This document shows positions 46,914 to 57,650 of a DNA stretch of 64,000 nucleotides, in pieces. A model generated the notes under the pieces. That model saw nothing but the letters and a program-made list of their open reading frames with translations. It did no database searches and was not told the DNA's origin. This DNA is from Alligator mississippiensis. Taxonomy: Eukaryota > Chordata > Crocodylia > Alligatoridae. The translations under genes were made by a program, and so were the position numbers. The stretch covers positions 39,353,892 to 39,417,891 of the forward strand of contig NC_081835.1 in NCBI RefSeq assembly GCF_030867095.1, given 5' to 3'. Numbering within the stretch: position 1 is the first letter of the stretch; each line of letters begins with the position of its first letter.

Positions 46914-48269
46914 TGTAACAGGGAGCCAGAGGACTTCTGTTACATTAAGAGGAAACTGGAGCAGGCTGAACTGGCTGCATGGAGTGGACAGCTTGAAAGC
47001 AGGCTAGCTACTAGGGAACTGGCTGCCAGAAAATAAGCAGAATAGTAGCCATGGAGAAGAAGATATTCCTAGGAGAAGTGGTTAGCCTAGGAAAGTTACA
47101 GAGCTATATGCAGAACTATGCCAGGGCAGGCATCTCAGCACCCCAGAAGCAAAGGGCTGCAGGCAGTGGAGTGAAGCCCTAGCAGGAAAAGCAAATTTGA
47201 TTATCGGACCCAGAGGGGGAACACCTGTGTGTGGCTGTAGAGTCATGTGACTGGAAGGGGCAAGGCTGAGGGGATATGGAAAGAGAGTGCAGTGCCTAAG
47301 AGCAGGCAGGCAGTCAGGCCCTGAAAGCCAAAGAGGGAAGAGCTCTGCAGCAAGCTGGTTATGGCTGAGATAATGCTGGGGGCCTGCTACACTTGGGACT
47401 GCAAGTGAACAAGTGTGGAGTTGCAGGGGCGGGGGTATGGTGTGGGGAGGGAGCTACTTGAGGAACCAGGAATCGGAACAGGGGGAGGTGGGAACTCAGG
47501 AGTGTGAGGGCTGTCCTGTTGTATGTTTGCCTATCCTGATGGTAGGAGGGAGGTTTTTCTTTTAAAGCAGTAGCATGCTTTTTCTCTTCTGTTGATGTTT
47601 GTTCAACAAAAGTGGCAAAGGTTTGTGTTAAGCAGTTGCTTGCCATTTTCCTTTAAAATTGTACTGATGGCTTGGGCTTGGAAGTGTAGGGGAGGTGGAG
47701 GTCCTAGCCATGCCTGAGAGGCATGCAACTGCTTTGAGCCCAGCCAGGGGTGGGGCTCAAATCATCAAAGTGGAGACGGGGCCAGGGTCCCAGTGCCCAA
47801 GCAGGCCACAGACCAGCATCAGATACCCGCAGTCTGAGAAGGTCAAAACAGTAAGTACCCAACAGGGGCAAGAACCAGGGTCATGGGCCTGTAGCCCAAG
47901 AGGGGCAAGATCAGCCTAGAAAGGCAGAGACCAGGGACCCAGCAGCTTAGAAGGGTGAATTCTAGGGCCAGGGCCCCAGAGACACTGTTGACTGACAGGG
48001 CTGAAGCCATACACAAATCAGTAGGCCAGGACTGAAGGCTTGTAGCTAGAGAAAAGGGAGGCAGAAGCTGAGAAGATCTAGGCCTCTACAAGGGGCAGAA
48101 TGGCATCGAGTAAAACCTCTAAGGCACGGGCATGGCTGTAGGGGAGGTCAGAGACTGAATAGCCTATAAGGCAAGAGGTGTGCTGGGCACATAGAGGCCA
48201 GGGATGCCTAGTTAGCAGAGGCATACTGTAGGATTCAGGCAGTTGTCCTTTGAAAAATCAACCATTACA
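46914..48269 (+). mobile_element. Possible LTR-like repeat, unclassified
   Basis: The block starts TGTAACAGGGAGCC and ends ACCATTACA, so it has TG...CA ends, and it is purine-rich with many AGGGGCAAG-type words. Flanking target duplications are poor (cttag against ttaag) and no TATA box or poly(A) signal stands out. The call is weak; it may be two unrelated repeats. Confidence 0.3.
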
Positions 48270-48298
48270 TTAAGGCATGGCAGGCGAGTGTTTAAAAG

Positions 48299-49032
48299 CA
48301 GGGATCCAGGTTTTCCGTTTCCCACGGAAAAATGGAGAAAACCATAGATTTCCCCTTTTCATTAGAGAAAATGCAGATTTCTCCTTTTAGCAGAGAACCC
48401 TGTGGATTCCCTGCTCTTGCAAACAGCTCTGCAGGCTGGTTGAGCTCCAGCCTGCAAAAGCTGTTTGCAAACAGGGTGGGAAACCCTCAGCCCTGCCCAC
48501 AGGGGGAAGGGTGGGGCCTGAGACTCTGTCAGTCACGGCTCTGCTTGGCTCAGCTCAGCCTCACTCTTCTCCTGGAGCTTATGTGGTAAGTGCAGCTTGC
48601 AGGGGGCTGGGGCTTGCAGGTCATGGCTGGGGGCACCAATAGGGATGGGGGGAGCCACGAGCTGGCCCCGCCTGAGCAGACAGCAGCAATGGGGGATCTG
48701 GCTCCATGTTGCTTCTGCAGCTGTCTGCTGTTGAGGGCAGGGAGCTGCAGACTTGGGTCCCTGGCCCCATAGCCCTGGCAGCTGGGGGCCTCCTCCAGCA
48801 GGGCGGGGTGGGCAGGGGCTGTGTGGGGGGGCAAGAGGCACAAGTAGGCTGGGGGGCTATTGGGGCACTGAGGAGCACCAGCAGGATGGTGGGGGGGGGG
48901 CCTTTGGGGGCAGTGAGGGGCACCAGCAGGGCTGGGGGTGCTGCAGAAGACTTTTAATTTTAATAATGGATTTGGGGGGTTTTGTCAGAGAATTTGTGGG
49001 GGGGGGGTTATCAGAGAAGACCAAGATCCCTA
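48299..49032. mobile_element. Non-autonomous hAT element (CAGGGATC family)
   Basis: The left end is CAGGGATCCAGGTTTTCC and the right end, reverse-complemented, is TAGGGATCTTGGTCTTCTC. The flanks are tttaaaag (48291-48298) and gttaaaag (49033-49040), seven of eight matching. The 734 bp interior shows the family layout: AT-rich inner ends and a GC-rich middle with overlapping non-genic frames. Confidence 0.85.
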
Positions 49033-50222
49033 GTTAAAAGAAGGGTACCTAGAGCTAGGGCAGGACAATAGCCATTGGGCTGCCAGGGAGCAATACGGCT
49101 GGCCATGGGGCCCAGTCCTGCTACACTCAGCATAAGCATGACCCTGCTCAGGTCATTTCTTGGGATTGAATTCTGTGATCACTGGATATAAAAACAAAAC
49201 TCTCCCCCTTCTGCTTGATCTAAGCAGAAAGGTCTGTGGGCTTGAAAGTAGACCCTCAACTCATTATCCCTCTCAAGCAGTTAAACAAGGAAACCCTTAC
49301 TAAGCTAATAAGAGTTAAGCAGTGAAATCAGTTTCATTGTCTGACTTGAACATTAGTAGAAAAATTAAATAAGAAATAGCAGTTCCTTTCCCTTTACATG
49401 ATTCACATGAGTAGGAGTAATAGGTCCATTTTTCACACCCAACTTTGTAGCTTTCCTATCTGATAATGTAAAACTGTGTTAGCAAAATGTACTAAATATT
49501 GTGACATAGTAATAGCTATGTTTAGCTAGGCTAGAAGAAAATTGATAATTTGGTTTCCTTTATTGAATATACCTAAAAGCAATTACAACTTTTGACAAAA
49601 GTTAGTCATGTTGCTAAGGGAAATATCTCTAGAACTGGCTGCCAGTTCTCCAGAGTCCTGCAGATCTTTTACCTGCATAAAAAACTTTTAAAGATGCAGA
49701 AAGAAGAACTTGACTGATTGGAAATAATATATAGCATACGTGTTTTCTGCTGAAGGAGGAGTCCTGTTCAGAAATTGTATTTTAATTAGTTTTTATGCCA
49801 ATGGAGCTCAGTGCACTTAAGAACAATGTACCAGAGACTCTTGCTGACCATTTTGATTATGGAATATGGTAGCTGTTTAAGAATGCAGCAGAGTGAATAT
49901 TCCTATCTAAAACTACAGAGGGAGAAACAAGTAGTCACCCATATCTGAATTTAGTTGATGGGGCATAGCTGAAAAATAAACTTAAAACCATAACTAAAGA
50001 TGGCATAGTGTCACTTACCACTTTGCACTAAGTGAAGTCATTTCCTGAATCTCCAACATGTCAAGTAACTTAAGTTATCCTTGTAGATCTTTCATTTATG
50101 TGAACTGATCTACTTGTTGCTAGCATCTGATGACAGCTCAGATCCTTGAGGTTACATAACTGCAGAATCAGCGATGCAGTCAATTACAGGCCTGAGCTAC
50201 ATGAACAAATGTCTGTTATTAG

Positions 50223-51003
50223 CAGGGATCTAGGTTTTCCATGTCTCACTGGAAAACGAACCCCCCCCCCCCCCAATGGATTTTCCCCTTTAACTGAGAA
50301 AAACGCAGGTTTTTAATTTTAATGGAGAAACGTGCGGATTTTCCACTTTTGCAAAGAGCTTTCTGCAGGTTGGCAGAGATCCAGCCTGCAAGAGGCTGAG
50401 GGGCACATGAGAAGGGCAGTTGGGCAGGAGGCACCATGTGCATGTGCTTGCTCCCACATGTGTCTGCCAGGCAGCCTAGAGAGCAGCTCCTGCAGGTAAG
50501 TCAGGAGTGTGGGGGATAGAGGCCTCCATAGGAAGGGAGGGACTGGGTTGGGCAGGGCTGGGGCTGCTGCCCAGCCCAGGCAGTGCGTAGGGCTTGGGAG
50601 CTGGAGCCAGAACGTGCAGCCACAGGTGGGGAGCGCAGGACAGAGCCATGGGCGGCTCATCCAGGGGGAATGGCAGCTGGAGGCCTCCTCTGGCAGGGCT
50701 GGGGGGAGTTGGCAGGGCTGTGGGTAAGGACTGAGGGGTCTGGACCTGTGTCCTGGTGAGCAAAGGGGCAGAGGGAGCTCTTGATTTTTCATGATAAAAA
50801 ACCTAAAATCAAATACCAAAATATATAAGTATTTATAATTTATTTTATTATAGTGATTGAGACACTGGTAGGCTTCCAAATGTGTGTGTGTGTGTGTGTG
50901 TGTGCGTGTAGATAGATAGATAGTGGTGTTTCATTTTAATCATGGATTTTGTGTTTTTTAATCAGAATTTTCAATTTTTAAACAGAGAAAACCAGGATTC
51001 CTG
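50223..51003. mobile_element. Non-autonomous hAT element (CAGGGATC family)
   Basis: The left end is CAGGGATCTAGGTTTTCC and the right end, reverse-complemented, is CAGGAATCCTGGTTTTCTC. The flanks are gttattag (50215-50222) and gttatctg (51004-51011), six of eight matching. The 781 bp hold the GC-rich core also present at 3160, 11030 and 40236, and an AT-rich block (50790-50880) shared with 41370-41500. A TG microsatellite follows at 50881-50906. Confidence 0.8.
50881..50927. repeat. (TG)n and (GATA)n microsatellite
   Basis: About 13 TG units with one TGCG interruption are followed by AGATAGATAGATAG. It lies inside the hAT element, where a related copy (41460) has none. Confidence 0.85.
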
Positions 51004-52092
51004 GTTATCTGCCAGGATTATGGACTGACATAGTGTTTATTAAAATACGGTGCATCACATTGCCAAATATACAAATTTGCTTAAATAACTAAATGCAACA
51101 GTCTTTATACAATAAGTTTCTGTACAGTTTACTTTACATGTGGTACCAGACAATAAGGGAGTTCTTTACTGAAGCCATGGGCAAGTGTTACATTTCTAGC
51201 GATAAATGGGCCTTTGCTCGCTTTTTGTAGTGCTAAAATCAGGTGTTCAAGCTGTTTGTGATGGTGGCGGGGAGGAACATAGCAACTCCTCCATGAAATG
51301 TTAACTCTTTCTAACACCAGCTTTTCCAGACAGCAAAGTTTTCTAGTGCCATACGTAACACTTTAACAGTTACACATAGTGTGATAGGGATCCCTTGGAC
51401 TCCCAGTATCCCACAGTCCTCTACTTCCCTCTAGCTTCCTGTCTAAGACAGAGGGAGGGGGAGCAGTTGGCTCCCTGATAGCCCACCCAGTAGCAAGCTA
51501 GCTGGGTGTCCAGCACTGCTACTTTCTGCCCAGTCCAGCCAATCAGCTGGGGCCTAAACAGGAGCTACCTCAGCTGGATGATTAGTAGAGCTCCAGCTGT
51601 TAGCCATGGGGCTGCTCCTTGCCTGGTGTTCTGGCTTAGGCTTGAAAACTTTGTAGCAGTGCAAATGAATGCCTGTCCATACACCAGGGGTGTCCAACCT
51701 TTTTGAATGCAGGGCCAGATCACAAACTTTTTATCACCCAGTGGGCCGGCGAGCCATATTCAAAGACCTCACAGGAAGTGGTATCACATCAGGAAGTGAT
51801 GTCACATGACCTTTGACGGCAATGAAGTTGCAGGAACTGACAAGGAAATGGGTCTGGAAATGTGATTTAAAATCCAAAATAAAAACAATAAAAACAGTAC
51901 CTGACCTGGACCACATGAGGCAGCAGGCATCCTGCCACCAGTCAAACAAGACCTTGGGAAGAAATTTCCAACAGCTTCTTGCCAATGGGAGGAGGTAAAA
52001 ATTAAAGAGAGAACCTCTTCCCCATTTCGTTTTGTCCATGTGTTAACTGACAAGACACAGAACAGAGACTGAAAACCTCGCTGTATTTCCAG

Positions 52093-52222
52093 TACCAGCC
52101 CTCAGTTCACAGAGGTTAGAACAGCAAAGGAGTGGAACAGACTGCCTAGGGAAGTTGTGGACTCTCCATCATCAAAGGTGTTCAAAAAGATGTTGGACAG
52201 CACTGGTTGGGCATGATCTAGG
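52093..52222 (+). mobile_element. CR1 3' coding fragment
   Basis: The segment reads like the end of CR1 ORF2 on the + strand (AGGAGTGGAACAGACTGCC, then a TTGTGGACTCTCCATCATC block). It is cut at 52222 by the next hAT element. Confidence 0.6.
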
Positions 52223-52514
52223 CCAGCGTTTCTCAAAACATGGGTCGCGACCCAAAAGTAGGTCTCAAGAATATATGAAAGGGTCACGAGCAAAGTTTAA
52301 AAATGGGTTCTCCTTTAAAGGAGAAAAACATAACTGTGGCTTTTCTCTTGTGGGCTGGCAGAGTTCCAGCCTGCAAGGGGCTACTTGGGGGGGGGGGGGT
52401 CCCCCATACCCCCCACACTGGGGTTTGGAGGTAGGAGCAGTGAGGGACACTGGGTTGGGACTGACCATCTATGTTTACAAATGGGTCATGGTACAAGAAA
52501 GGTTGAGAACTGCT
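52223..52514. mobile_element. Short hAT element, chimeric interior
   Basis: The left end is CCAGCGTTTCTCAAAACATG with GGGTCGCGACCC close behind; the right end, reverse-complemented, is AGCAGTTCTCAACC. The flanks are gatctagg (52215-52222) and gatctaga (52515-52522). Its middle (about 52300-52440) carries the GCTGGCAGAGTTCCAGCCTG and GCAAGGGGC words of the CAGGGATC family although the ends differ. Directly after the right flank another hAT-like end, CCGGGGTGGGCAATTATTTG, begins. Confidence 0.75.
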
Positions 52515-53288
52515 GATCTAGACCGGGGTGGGCAATTATTTGAGGCAGAGCAGAGCAACACAGGGCACAGCCCTTGCCCTGAGCCTCCCTCCCCTGTGAA
52601 AGGCAGGGACCCCCCAACACACACAAGTGCCGGGAGCCCACCGTCACCGGCCCAGCCCCAGGGGAAGCGCTGTCTTCCGACCCTGTCCCGTCCCTACCGG
52701 CCGCGCCCCCAGTTGGGCAGGAGGCGGCAGAGGCAGACAACGAGGGCGAGCCCGGCTGCTGCACTGCCTCCGCGGGTCTGCATCACCACACCGGGCTGGA
52801 GGGGGCTGGGGCCAGGCGGCATCTCGGGGCGCAGCAAGCACAGGCTCTGCCTGAGCCCGGGGCCGCCCCGCGCGGTGCGACCAATGCTGACAGCCTGGCG
52901 GGAGGAGGCACCTGCCTGCACCGCTCTGCCTCCACCAGTGACTCGGGGTCGGGCGGCCAAGCTGGGCTGCCTCTCACCTGCAGGCGGGGAGTGGCGAGTC
53001 GCTCAGGCCGGGAAGTGGTGGCTTCCCCATGTGGTGCTGAGGACGGCAAGAGGCAGGCCGGGTCTGCACTCCTCTTCCCACGCGCACCGCGTCGGCAATG
53101 TCAAGCTGACACGGTGCGTGTGGGAACCTTGTCCCTTCCCTAGCCCTTCAGCAGCCATTAGGAAGCTGCTGAGGGGCTGGGGGAGGGACAAGGGGCATTT
53201 CCCATCACAGCACCATGGGCCACAGAAAATGCCTTGGTGGGCTGCACGGTGTCTCATGGGCCATATGTTAGACAAGCCTGCCATACAC

Positions 53289-54441
53289 TGGCACAGCATT
53301 TTTCTGTTCTAAAATTACATTGATTCTAGGGGCAAGCCTGTAAAACAGGTGTGCTTTGCATAGTTGCTTTTGCTCTTTGATATATTAAGTATACATGGTT
53401 CCTGTACTTAGTCCTCCCTAACAGCAGCCCCTCTTTCTCCAGTAAATCTTTAATCCTGAGTTAAAGCAAATATATGTGAGGTGCACAGAGACTTTTTGCT
53501 ATCAAAGTGTTGAAATATGATAGCTTGCTCATAAATCTTCAGGGAGCAGCTGCTTTCGTGTCTCTCAAAAATTCTGCTCTATAGGGATGAGCCTTATACC
53601 AACATCAAATCTCCAAATTCTTGCTATTTTAAACCATAAAAGGAAATGTCTCTGATATCTAGGTGTTTGATATACCAGAAAGATTTGAATGAACGTTATT
53701 CTGCTTAAAGAGATACAAAGCTGAGGCCTCTGGAAGCTCCTTTCTTACATTTGCCTAGTGCATTGTTGAGAACCGTTCAGATCTGAGTTTAAAAGAAACT
53801 ACAAAGAAGCTGTCCAAATAAACTCAAAAACAAAAGACAGTCCCCTAGAGAGTCGAGGCTTCTCTCAGTGGGGTGAAATTATACTTATTGGCAAGGAACT
53901 GGCAGTTCAGTATACCATTCCTATGTGGCTTTCAGTTTTATGTGATTTACATAAATCTAAAAGTATCTTTGAGCATACATCAGTAACTATCACTGTGTCC
54001 AATGGTGATCATTCTCCAACCTAGACCTAATTCTCTATTCTGTACATTAAATCATACATCGAAGACTTTGATATTGACAAGTGGAATAGTTCCTTATGTT
54101 TTTCTTGAATGTCCAGTAATACCTCTCTAGCTCATCAGCTCTTGTGGAATCAGACAGGAGTGAGTAGATTTAAAGTAGTTGCTAAAAATGGTAGTTAGCC
54201 ATTGTTTAGTTTTTCTTTTGAGGTCGGTTGAAAGAAAAAAATCATTTCCCATCAAACCTGTTCTGCTTATTGAGATCCAGTGCTGTTTCGATACCTAACT
54301 ACAATATCAGGTTACAAAAGGAATTCATTGTGTTACTAGAAAAGTGTGTGCACATAATGGTAATCTGAGAACACCTGTCTTTTTGGTTCTGCTTTCCAGT
54401 CAAACATCATCATGCATGAGTCTTGTAGCCTTTCTACAATG
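53289..54441. other. Region between hAT element and PPM1M stop
   Basis: This is AT-rich sequence without recognisable repeats. It should include the 3' UTR of PPM1M on the - strand. I saw no canonical AATAAA on the - strand here; an ATTAAA (TTTAAT on +) lies at about 53446-53451. Confidence 0.4.
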
Positions 54442-54589
54442 CTAAGACTCCCTGTCCCTGTTATTAAGTGGGATCACGAACACGGAGATATCATCATAGG
54501 ATGCTGGATTATTGTTTTCCAGAGTCCACTGGTGCCCATTTCTCATCCCCCTTGCTTTTTGTACCAGGCACTTAGCCAGTTCAGAAAAC
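54442..54589 (-). CDS. PPM1M: PPM1M last coding exon (protein phosphatase, Mg2+/Mn2+ dependent 1M)
   Basis: PPM1M is a PP2C/PPM-family serine/threonine phosphatase of the PPM1H/J/M group, using two or more Mn2+/Mg2+ ions. This exon (148 bp, - strand) completes an Arg codon and adds 48 residues, starting FSELAKCLVQKARG, with SYDDISVFVIPL near the end and the stop TAG at 54444-54442. The Asp-Asp in YDDIS is the last conserved PP2C motif, which helps bind the metal pair. The acceptor on - is tcttgcag. Identification rests on the motif order in three exons and on the neighbour WDR82, which is also next to PPM1M in human; PPM1H and PPM1J are the alternatives. Confidence 0.92.
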
Positions 54590-54709
54590 CTGCAAGAGGA
54601 ATAGTAGGTAAGTTTGGGGTTATTACAAAACTCCCTTTGGGGACTATTAATACCGATTATGTGCTACTTCCCATCTCTGAATGACTATAGGTGTTGACAG
54701 ATGTGGGGG

Positions 54710-54942
54710 AAAAAACCCCCAAAAATGTGCTTTATGGGAAGAAGCAGGGTATTAGTTCAACCAAATTCCATAGTGTCTGTATAGATCAGCACTTCAGTGC
54801 TGCTTTTATCTAATAGCTGATTCAATCAGCTGTTAAGTAAAGCACCATAAAAGCCCCACTGAAGCGCCTGATCTATACAGATGTTGTGCAAGCCGGGTCC
54901 AACTAACACAATGCCTCTTCTGGGCATGTCTTCAGCTTGGTG
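54710..54942. mobile_element. Palindromic MITE, copy 1
   Basis: Almost the whole block is one imperfect palindrome centred on AGCTGATTCAATCAGCT (54815-54831). Inner arms such as TGTATAGATCAGCACTTC face GAAGCGCCTGATCTATACA. Outer parts (ATGTGCTTTATGGGAAGAAG against CTTCTGGGCATG) extend the symmetry to about 230 bp. A second copy is at 56030-56270. It has no coding capacity. Confidence 0.75.
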
Positions 54943-54979
54943 CAGGGCCTGTGGAGTTTAAAGTGCCAGGTAGTTGGGG

Positions 54980-55007
54980 TTTTTTTTTTTGGGGGGGGGG
55001 GGGGGGG
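54980..55007. repeat. T-run followed by G-run
   Basis: Eleven T are followed directly by 17 G (54991-55007). The G-run could form a G-quadruplex on the + strand, which is the template strand for PPM1M. Confidence 0.85.
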
Positions 55008-55508
55008 AATGTTTGTTTGTTTACATCTGTAAGCAGCCCTAGAGCCTAACTAAATCTTTATGAAGGAGGCAAGTTTAACAGTACCAGTCCATATCAGAGG
55101 AAGAAGTCAGTTCTACTCCTTTATACACATTAATCCTTTTCATTTCCATTGGGACCACAGCTCTCTGTGCAGCCTTCAAAGAGAAGGTTAAGAAGACTTG
55201 AGAATTGTACATGTATCTTCAGAGTTTGCATGTGAAGTTTAGCCATTGGGAATAAAGAGAGAGCCCTGATGACTACTGGGTAGCCAATCACTTAACCTAA
55301 CTGCACTGGATGATGATGGAGAAAAATATTTCAGAAAACAGGGGGACAATAAGCTAGTTTGGTCAGCTTATCGAAGTTAGTGTCACTGTGTTGAGTTTTA
55401 GTGCCTGCATCAATATGCTACTGAGGAAAACTGTCTTCACTAGCCATAAGCAATACTCAGAGTTAATGGAGCTGAGTGTGATAGTAGTAGATGGAATGGA
55501 CTTATTAC

Positions 55509-55657
55509 CTGTATAGGTCCATTTTGTTGTCTTCAAGAAAGCTCCTGACAATCTGAGCAACCTCTTCATTAGATAGAATCTCCCAAAGGCCATCAGTTGC
55601 CAGGACAAGGACATCGTCTTCCTCAACATCATGTACAGCAAAATCAAGCACATTCAC
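55509..55657 (-). CDS. PPM1M: PPM1M penultimate coding exon
   Basis: This 149 bp exon on the - strand reads VNVLDFAVHDVEEDDVLVLA, then TDGLWEILSNEEVAQIVRSF, and ends inside an Arg codon. ATDGLWE is the PP2C motif whose Asp binds metal in the active site. The - strand acceptor is ttctctag and the donor gtaata. Compared with PPM1H, whose motif I recall as DGLWDVLSNEEVAE, this is clearly the same group. The frame joins exactly to the exon at 54442-54589. Confidence 0.93.
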
Positions 55658-56029
55658 CTAGAGAACAAAGTTATTTCTTAGCTATATTTTCAGTCAGCTA
55701 TAGATGCATAGAAATGTTCAGGAAAAATCCTTGCTTTCATGGTGATTGGCTTTAGAAAATGTAAACAAATCCTATTCTGATTTTCCTATTGAAGGGTGGT
55801 TATCCTCAGCGAGCTTCTTAATAGCGGTGGCAAAGGTGTCTCCAGGAGGGTGGGCTTAATTGCTCTACTACAGTTAAGTACCAGAAGACTGGTTGAATCC
55901 CAGGCCATTATAAAGGGTCTTTTTTTAACAAACTAGACCACTTATTCTCATAGGCACCACCTTTTTTTTGCTGGTGGGTGCTTGCAGGCTTAAAAAAGAA
56001 GGCACTTTACTTTTAACTCTGCATGTTCC

Positions 56030-56270
56030 TGTGCCAAACCCCATACATGCCCAGAAGAGGTGGTGTGTTACTTCTACCTGACTCCGCAGCATCTGTAAAG
56101 ATCAGGCACTTTAGTGGGGCTTTTTTGTCACTTTTATCTAATAACTGGTTGAATCAGCTTTAGCTAAAAGTGCCAAAAAGCCCTGTTGAAGCACTTGATT
56201 TTTACAGATGCTGCAAAGCTGGGTTGAAGTCATGCACTGCTGCTTCTGGTAAAGCATGTTTTTGTTTGTT
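56030..56270. mobile_element. Palindromic MITE, copy 2
   Basis: This is the same element as at 54710-54942. Arms CAGCATCTGTAAAGATCAGG (from 56088) and its counterpart ending CAGATGCTG (56213) enclose a centre near TTGAATCAGCTTTAGC. Outer arms run from ACATGCCCAGAAGAGG to CTTCTGGTAAAGCATG. Copy 2 has diverged by about a fifth from copy 1 by eye. Confidence 0.75.
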
Positions 56271-56639
56271 TGTTTTTAACATCTGCAAGTGTCTCTGTGG
56301 GTGCTGAGTGCACACAGTTTTTTTTCCCAGTGGGTACTTGAGCCCCAGAGCACCCATGGAGAGCCATAATATGGGTGAGCCTCAGACCTGGGTACCCATA
56401 ATATGAGTGAGCCCAAGGCTTCTCTGAAAGATGCTGTGATTAATAGAGATCTTTTCCGGTCTCTTCTCTGTACTGGCACCTGTTGGCAACTTTGGATGAA
56501 TCCCACCACATTGGAAGGAAGCTTTGTAGGATTCAAGCTGATATACAGTTGGGAATATGGTAGGACTGATTCCTGCTGCCTTAGAAAAGAGGTTCTATGA
56601 TTCATTAATTTGTAGAGCCAGATTATCAAAGTAGGTAAG

Positions 56640-56930
56640 AACTGTCATTTACTGGGTCAGACCATAGGTCCATCTTGCCCAATATTCTGTATCCAGTGGC
56701 AAAGAGAGGATGCTGAAAGGGAGAGTGAACTGTGTGTGACTAAGGTTTTTTCCACTATTCCTTTCTCACTTGCAGCCTCCAGTATTTAAGGTCTAGAAAG
56801 TTCTGGTTCAGAGGCTGTATCCCTAAGTTCCATGCTCAATAGCTACTGATGTCCCTTTTTTCCAAGAATTTTTCTAATTCCTTTTTGATTCTGATTAAAC
56901 CATCAGCTTCCATGACACTGGAAGATGTTA
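56640..56930 (-). mobile_element. Old LINE 3' fragment
   Basis: The words ACTGGGTCAGACCATAGGTC and CCATCTTGCCCAATATTCTG are the familiar antisense end of a sauropsid CR1-type LINE, continuing to the TTTTTCTAATTCCTTTTTG block. It is diverged and non-coding. Confidence 0.6.
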
Positions 56931-57029
56931 CAGCACTAAAGCTACTGTTACTGCCCCTGCCAGCTCTTCCTCTGCTTCTATCCTGTGTAGGCTATTCCTG
57001 CCAGGAGCCTGCATCTAAGATGTTACACA

Positions 57030-57650
57030 AAGGTTGCTGAGACTTATCTGGCATTCTGATTATTACTCTGTGCTGCTCATCCATGTTGGCACTGTTGATG
57101 CTGCCAGGAGCAACCCTGAGCAGATCAAAAGTGACTACAGGGCTCAGGGTGAAGGGGATGGGGGTTTAGGTGGCACTTTCATCAAACCTTCCAAGTCAAT
57201 AGTAAAGGCCCAGACAGGAGCAAATGCATCTTGCAGATCAACACATGGTTGCAAAGAGGGTGCTGCCAGCGGGACTTCAGTTTCTTTGACCATGGAGTGG
57301 TGTGCCAGGAAGAACTGAAAAGATTCAGGGTCATCCTGACAATGAGGTGTAAGAGTGTCTTTGCATACAAGCTTGCTAACCTGGTGAGAAGGGTTTGAAT
57401 TTGGGTCCACCAGGGAATGCCCCCCCAACCATGGTAAGTAAAGAGCCAGGGGATCTGGATTAAAGCCATGTAAGAAGATGCTACAGGGGAAGCCTTAACA
57501 ATGTTCCCAGAGAGGAATTGTGGTAGTCTGCTCGTTATTTAAAATGTTTGTACACTAATACAAGAGACATGGGAAATGAGCAGGAAGAAACGGAAATTGT
57601 AGTACAATCGGGGAATTACGATACTATTGGGATAAGAGACTTGATGAGAG
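57030..57650 (+). mobile_element. Old CR1, 5' part: ORF1 hydrolase relic and start of ORF2
   Basis: On the + strand, 57060-57310 retains pieces of the SGNH-hydrolase (esterase-like) ORF1 known from reptile CR1 elements: LLIHVGTVDAARSNPEQIKS (the conserved HVGTND-like motif, with Asn changed to Val) and, after a frame change, a QINTW...SFFDHG piece near its end. From about 57535 the first part of the ORF2 endonuclease is readable (KCLYTNTRDMGNEQEE, matching the usual LYTNARS start). Target-primed insertion of a younger CR1 cuts it at about 57650. Confidence 0.75.

Larger units (their letters stand above)
51685..53280. mobile_element. hAT element with perfect 8-bp target duplication and nested insertions
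   Basis: The left end is CAGGGGTGTCCAACCTTT and the right end, reverse-complemented, is CAGGCTTGTCTAACATATG. Perfect octamers ccatacac lie at 51677-51684 and 53281-53288. The interior contains a CR1 3' fragment and a smaller hAT. A long + strand frame (52155-53312) crosses three different elements and is therefore an artefact, not a gene. Confidence 0.85.
54590..55508 (-). other. PPM1M: PPM1M last intron
   Basis: This 919 bp GT-AG intron (gtaata ... ttgcag on -) contains a palindromic MITE at 54710-54942 and a T/G homopolymer pair at 54980-55007. The rest shows nothing recognised. Confidence 0.85.

Noticed and set aside
50881..50927. Regular short repeats as a possible repeat array
   Set aside because: They are TG and GATA microsatellites with no spacers, not a CRISPR-type array; the window is vertebrate.
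52155..53312. 385-codon open frame on the + strand
   Set aside because: It crosses a CR1 tail, a small hAT and the interior and edge of a larger hAT with clear target duplications, is Pro/Arg/Gly-rich and shows no domain.
55363..55653. 96-codon frame on the - strand (MCLILLYMML...)
   Set aside because: It is the wrong frame over PPM1M exon 55509-55657; the true frame carries the PP2C motif ATDGLWE and splices correctly.
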